Below, piece by piece: positions 5,818-8,714 of a DNA stretch of 8,714 nucleotides. The position numbers were made by a program, and so were the translations under genes. Numbering within the stretch: the stretch's first letter is position 1; every line of letters begins with the position of its first letter. Under the pieces are notes generated by a model. That model saw only the letters and a list, made by a program, of their open reading frames with translations, made no database searches and was not told the DNA's origin. Origin of the DNA: PVC group bacterium (lineage in GTDB: Bacteria; GCA-001730085; JADFSZ01); assembly GCA_022560555.1 (NCBI GenBank), contig JADFSZ010000068.1, forward strand, positions 1 through 8,714. Direction: 5' to 3'.

Positions 5818-7439
5818 CAAGTTTTCGCCTCTTCGTGCCGGACGGCCGCTTTAATAAAACCCGCGAATAAGGGATGGGCTTCCAGAGGCCGACTCTTAAA
5901 TTCGGGATGAAACTGAACAGCAACAAACCACGGATGTTTTGGAATTTCTACAATTTCAACCAAATTCCGATTGGGCACAACACCGGCAATCTTCATTCCC
6001 CTCTTTTCAAAAATCTCGGTATATTTATTGTTAAATTCATAACGATGACGGTGTCTCTCGTGAATAAGCTTTTGCCGGTACAGCTTACTTGAAAGGCTTC
6101 CTTTTGTCAGTTGACAGGGATTCGCGCCTAAACGCATCGTGCCTCCCATCATAGTCACATCCTCCTGCTCGGACAAGAGGCTGATAACGGGGCTTTTTGT
6201 CGTTGAATCAAACTCCGTGCTGTTCGCGTGAGCTAAGCGGCACGCATGGCGGGCAAACTCGATGACAGCGCACTGCATGCCAAGACAAATTCCCAGAAAC
6301 GGAACTTTTTTTTCTCTAGCAAATCGAATCGCGCGAATTTTTCCTTCGATACCGCGAGTTCCGAATCCCCCGGGTACCAAAATCCCATTTGCTAGTTTTA
6401 ATGTTTTCAGCCATCCGTTTTTTTTCAGATCTTCCGCGTCAATTTTGTCAATAATGGTTTTCGTATTATTATGGATTCCGGCATGTGCAATGGATTCATA
6501 AATGCTTTTATACGCGTCCTGCAATTCAATATATTTTCCGACAACCGCTATTCGAACAGTTCGTTTCGGGTTTTTTGTCCTGTTGACCACGCGCTTCCAA
6601 GCACTTAAATCAGGTTCTTTTTTCCTCCGCAGATGTAAACGCTTAAGGATCACACGGTCAAGACCGTTTCTTTGCAGCATCAAAGGAAGCTCATAGATCG
6701 TATGATCCACATCCTTTTCCTCGATAACCCCATCATCATCGACATTGCAAAACAGACCGATCTTCTGACGGACTTCTTTTGTGAGCCGCTTCTCCGTCCG
6801 ACAAACAAGAATATCCGGCTGAATTCCGATTTCTCTTAATTTACCGACACTATGCTGGGTCGGCTTTGTTTTCAACTCTTGGGCCGATGTGATATACGGA
6901 ATGTACGTTAAATGAATATAGAGAACATGCTCCCGTCCAATATCCAGAGCAAATTGACGAAAGGATTCCAGAAAAGGCAAACCCTCAATATCTCCGACGG
7001 TTCCGCCCAGTTCGGTAATGACAATGTCAATTTTATTTTTTCCGTTTATTTTTTTGATACGGTCTTTGATTTCATTGGTAATATGCGGGATCACCTGAAC
7101 GGTTTTTCCTTGATACTTCCCTTCACGCTCCCGGGTGATCACCGAGTCGTAAATAACACCCGCTGTCACATTATTGTCCTGAGTTAATTTGACTTTTGTG
7201 TAGCGTGCATAATGCCCAAGATCCAGATCTGTTTCCGCGCCGTCATCTGTGACATAAACTTCTCCGTGCTGATACGGGCTCATTGTTCCCGGATCCACAT
7301 TTAGATAGGGATCAAATTTCTGAATCGTGATAGAAAAACCCGAGGCTTCAAGAAGGGTGCCGATCGCAGCGGATGTAAGGCCCTTGCCCAGCGAAGAAAT
7401 AACACCACCTGTAACAAATATATATTTGGTTGGCTTCAC
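5817..7439 (-). CDS. pyrG: CTP synthase (PyrG)
   Basis: CTP synthase aminates UTP to CTP using ATP and glutamine-derived ammonia. The 540-aa length is normal. The synthetase domain (about 1-270) has [15 protein letters not shown] (7-21, P-loop), [19 protein letters not shown] (49-67) and [12 protein letters not shown] (141-152). The class-I glutaminase domain (about 295-535) has VPGGFGTRG (355-363), the nucleophile Cys385 in GICLGMQ, and His511/Glu513 in VQFHPEF, so the catalytic triad is complete. The start is GTG at 7439 with AGGGAA three bases upstream. The stop overlaps the purF start by one base, indicating one transcript. A 160-nt gap separates it from carB. No convincing promoter was found there, although TATAGT at about 7457-7452 could be a -10. 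Confidence 0.96.
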   Translation of the reverse strand: MKPTKYIFVTGGVISSLGKGLTSAAIGTLLEASGFSITIQKFDPYLNVDPGTMSPYQHGEVYVTDDGAETDLDLGHYARYTKVKLTQDNNVTAGVIYDSVITREREGKYQGKTVQVIPHITNEIKDRIKKINGKNKIDIVITELGGTVGDIEGLPFLESFRQFALDIGREHVLYIHLTYIPYITSAQELKTKPTQHSVGKLREIGIQPDILVCRTEKRLTKEVRQKIGLFCNVDDDGVIEEKDVDHTIYELPLMLQRNGLDRVILKRLHLRRKKEPDLSAWKRVVNRTKNPKRTVRIAVVGKYIELQDAYKSIYESIAHAGIHNNTKTIIDKIDAEDLKKNGWLKTLKLANGILVPGGFGTRGIEGKIRAIRFAREKKVPFLGICLGMQCAVIEFARHACRLAHANSTEFDSTTKSPVISLLSEQEDVTMMGGTMRLGANPCQLTKGSLSSKLYRQKLIHERHRHRYEFNNKYTEIFEKRGMKIAGVVPNRNLVEIVEIPKHPWFVAVQFHPEFKSRPLEAHPLFAGFIKAAVRHEEAKT

Positions 7440-7471
7440 AAGTTCCCTAACTATAAACCATATCAGTCGTC

Positions 7472-7502
7472 AAAAAAACAAAAAACAGTTCATCGCGATG
7501 AA
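7472..7502 (-). terminator. Possible weak intrinsic terminator between carB and pyrG
   Basis: On the minus strand the perfect palindrome TTCATCGCGATGAA (7502-7489) is followed after three bases by a T-rich tract (7485-7472, two T runs broken by one G). The foldable stem is only about 5 bp with a CGCG loop, so termination would be inefficient. It might attenuate read-through from carB into pyrG. Confidence 0.35.
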
Positions 7503-7599
7503 ACAATAGAGAGCACAAAAGATCGTTTTTGGATTCAGTAAAAGAACCCTTGTACTCGCTTCACGACCAACTGTCCCATAAAACTTATATTCTATTCAC

Positions 7600-8714
7600 T
7601 TAGGACGTTTTGACAAGTGGTTTTATATCCTGATCAACCCAATCCTGGATACACTTAACCTGCAAATCATCTGTCTTTAAGAATTTCAGACCATGAACAG
7701 CTGCTTTGGCCCCCTGGAGGGTTGTGATACACGGAATTCCCCGCATAACAGCTCCGCTCATGATGGGCCTCACATCCATTTGACTTTTCGGCCCCGAGGG
7801 AGTATTAATAACCAGGTGGATTTCACCGCCTAATATGCGCTCTAATATATCATTCGGGCCTTCACCGATTTTATTGACACGTTCGCACGAAATATCTTCA
7901 TTTTTAAGCGTTTCGTACGTTCCTTTGGTCGCAATAACATTATAACCGAGTTTGACGAGAACCTTGGCGATATCCACAACAAAAGGTTTATCCGAGTCTT
8001 TGACACTCACAAAAACATTCCCTTCTTTGGGGAGGTCTTGACCCGCCGCAAACTGAGATTTAATAAAGGCCACACCAAACGAGCTGTCAATTCCCATAAC
8101 CTCGCCTGTGGATTTCATTTCGGGTCCCAAAGTGATATCCACCCCGGCAAACCGGGAGAAAGGCAGTACGGATTCTTTAACAGAAAAATGTTTGACGGTC
8201 TTTTCTTCGGTAAAACCCAAATCTTTTAAGGAGCACCCCATCATCACTTTTGCCGCCAACGCAGCCAAAGGGACGCCTGTAGCTTTACTGATAAAAGGCA
8301 CTGTTCTGGATGCTCTCGGATTGACTTCAAGAACATAGACGGTTTCGTCCTTGATGGCAAACTGAATATTGAGGAGTCCTTTGACGGACAATTCTGACGC
8401 GATACGTTTGGTTTGATCTCTTATGGCTCCTTTAACAGTTTCACTCAAGGTATGCGGCGGAGTCACGCAGGCAGAATCTCCGGAATGCACACCGGCATAC
8501 TCAATATGTTCCATAATTCCGCCGATAACAACATGATGGCCATCACTGATCGCGTCAACATCCACCTCAGCGGCTCCCTCAAGAAACTTGTCAATCAAAA
8601 CAGGTGTTTCCGGACTCACATTGATCGCTTCATCCAAAAACCCCTCAAGCGTATCTTCATTGTAAGCAATCCGCATCGCTCGTCCGCCAAGTACATTGGA
8701 AGGCCGGGTTAAAA
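7600..8714 (-). CDS. carB: Carbamoyl-phosphate synthase large subunit, C-terminal third (5' end outside window)
   Basis: CarB makes carbamoyl phosphate from bicarbonate, ATP and ammonia passed from CarA, for pyrimidine and arginine synthesis. About 370 codons are visible of a protein usually near 1,070 aa; the frame is open to the right edge, and the first visible residues LTRPSNVLGGRAM match the family's 'RPSyVLGGRAM'. The visible part covers the rest of the second ATP-grasp domain, including VLEVNPRASRTVPFISKATG, then GEVMGIDSSFGVAF, then the C-terminal methylglyoxal-synthase-like regulatory domain (last ~130 residues: VFVSVKDSDK, ATKGTYETL, VINTPSG). In known enzymes that domain binds allosteric effectors such as UMP. 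No frameshift or missing motif is seen. ATG at 8676 is internal, not the start. pyrG follows after 160 nt. Confidence 0.95.
   Translation of the reverse strand, partial: LTRPSNVLGGRAMRIAYNEDTLEGFLDEAINVSPETPVLIDKFLEGAAEVDVDAISDGHHVVIGGIMEHIEYAGVHSGDSACVTPPHTLSETVKGAIRDQTKRIASELSVKGLLNIQFAIKDETVYVLEVNPRASRTVPFISKATGVPLAALAAKVMMGCSLKDLGFTEEKTVKHFSVKESVLPFSRFAGVDITLGPEMKSTGEVMGIDSSFGVAFIKSQFAAGQDLPKEGNVFVSVKDSDKPFVVDIAKVLVKLGYNVIATKGTYETLKNEDISCERVNKIGEGPNDILERILGGEIHLVINTPSGPKSQMDVRPIMSGAVMRGIPCITTLQGAKAAVHGLKFLKTDDLQVKCIQDWVDQDIKPLVKTS

Noticed and set aside
7440-7599. Promoter for pyrG in the gap after carB
   Set aside because: TATAGT lacks a -35 at acceptable spacing (TTGACG is only 12 bases away), so no promoter is called.

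Overview
The window reads as ordinary bacterial chromosome, about 43% GC by eye, with every supported gene on the minus strand. The organism cannot be named from this sequence. A PurF of the Bacillus type (propeptide plus Fe-S cysteines), an S21 gene and a REP-type Y1 transposase relative fit many Gram-negative and candidate phyla. An uncultured lineage such as Omnitrophota is a guess only.

In the direction of transcription (right to left), the window opens with the 3' part of carB (carbamoyl-phosphate synthase large subunit). After a 160-nt gap come pyrG (CTP synthase) and purF (amidophosphoribosyltransferase), which overlap at a TGATG junction. These enzymes supply pyrimidine and purine nucleotides, and all three steps use glutamine nitrogen. 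Forty-eight bases after purF lies a REP-associated (RAYT-like) Y1 transposase homologue that has lost key catalytic residues although its reading frame is intact. Next is a strong sigma-70-type promoter driving a two-gene unit: rpsU (ribosomal protein S21, 57 aa, TTG start) and a YihX-like HAD phosphatase. That unit ends at a clear intrinsic terminator. A VAO/PCMH-type FAD-linked oxidase follows as an apparently separate gene.

The left end differs. A 319-base non-coding stretch (390-708) separates the oxidase from a truncated gene running off the left edge, which looks like an AbiEi-family (type IV toxin-antitoxin) antitoxin. Upstream of that gene are two 53-bp arrays of TGTTCA/TGAACA half-sites with identical geometry (half-site starts at 0, +17, +30 and +47), centred 117 bp apart. 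The first array covers the -10 region and predicted start of the putative promoter. This unusually ordered operator is the most notable signal here and probably controls a defence or toxin-antitoxin operon lying mostly outside the window. Between it and the oxidase gene sits a G-rich GGGGTCAGCCACTGAAAT segment that may be a remnant of a REP/RAYT-type mobile repeat.

No rRNA, tRNA, CRISPR array or complete insertion sequence was seen.
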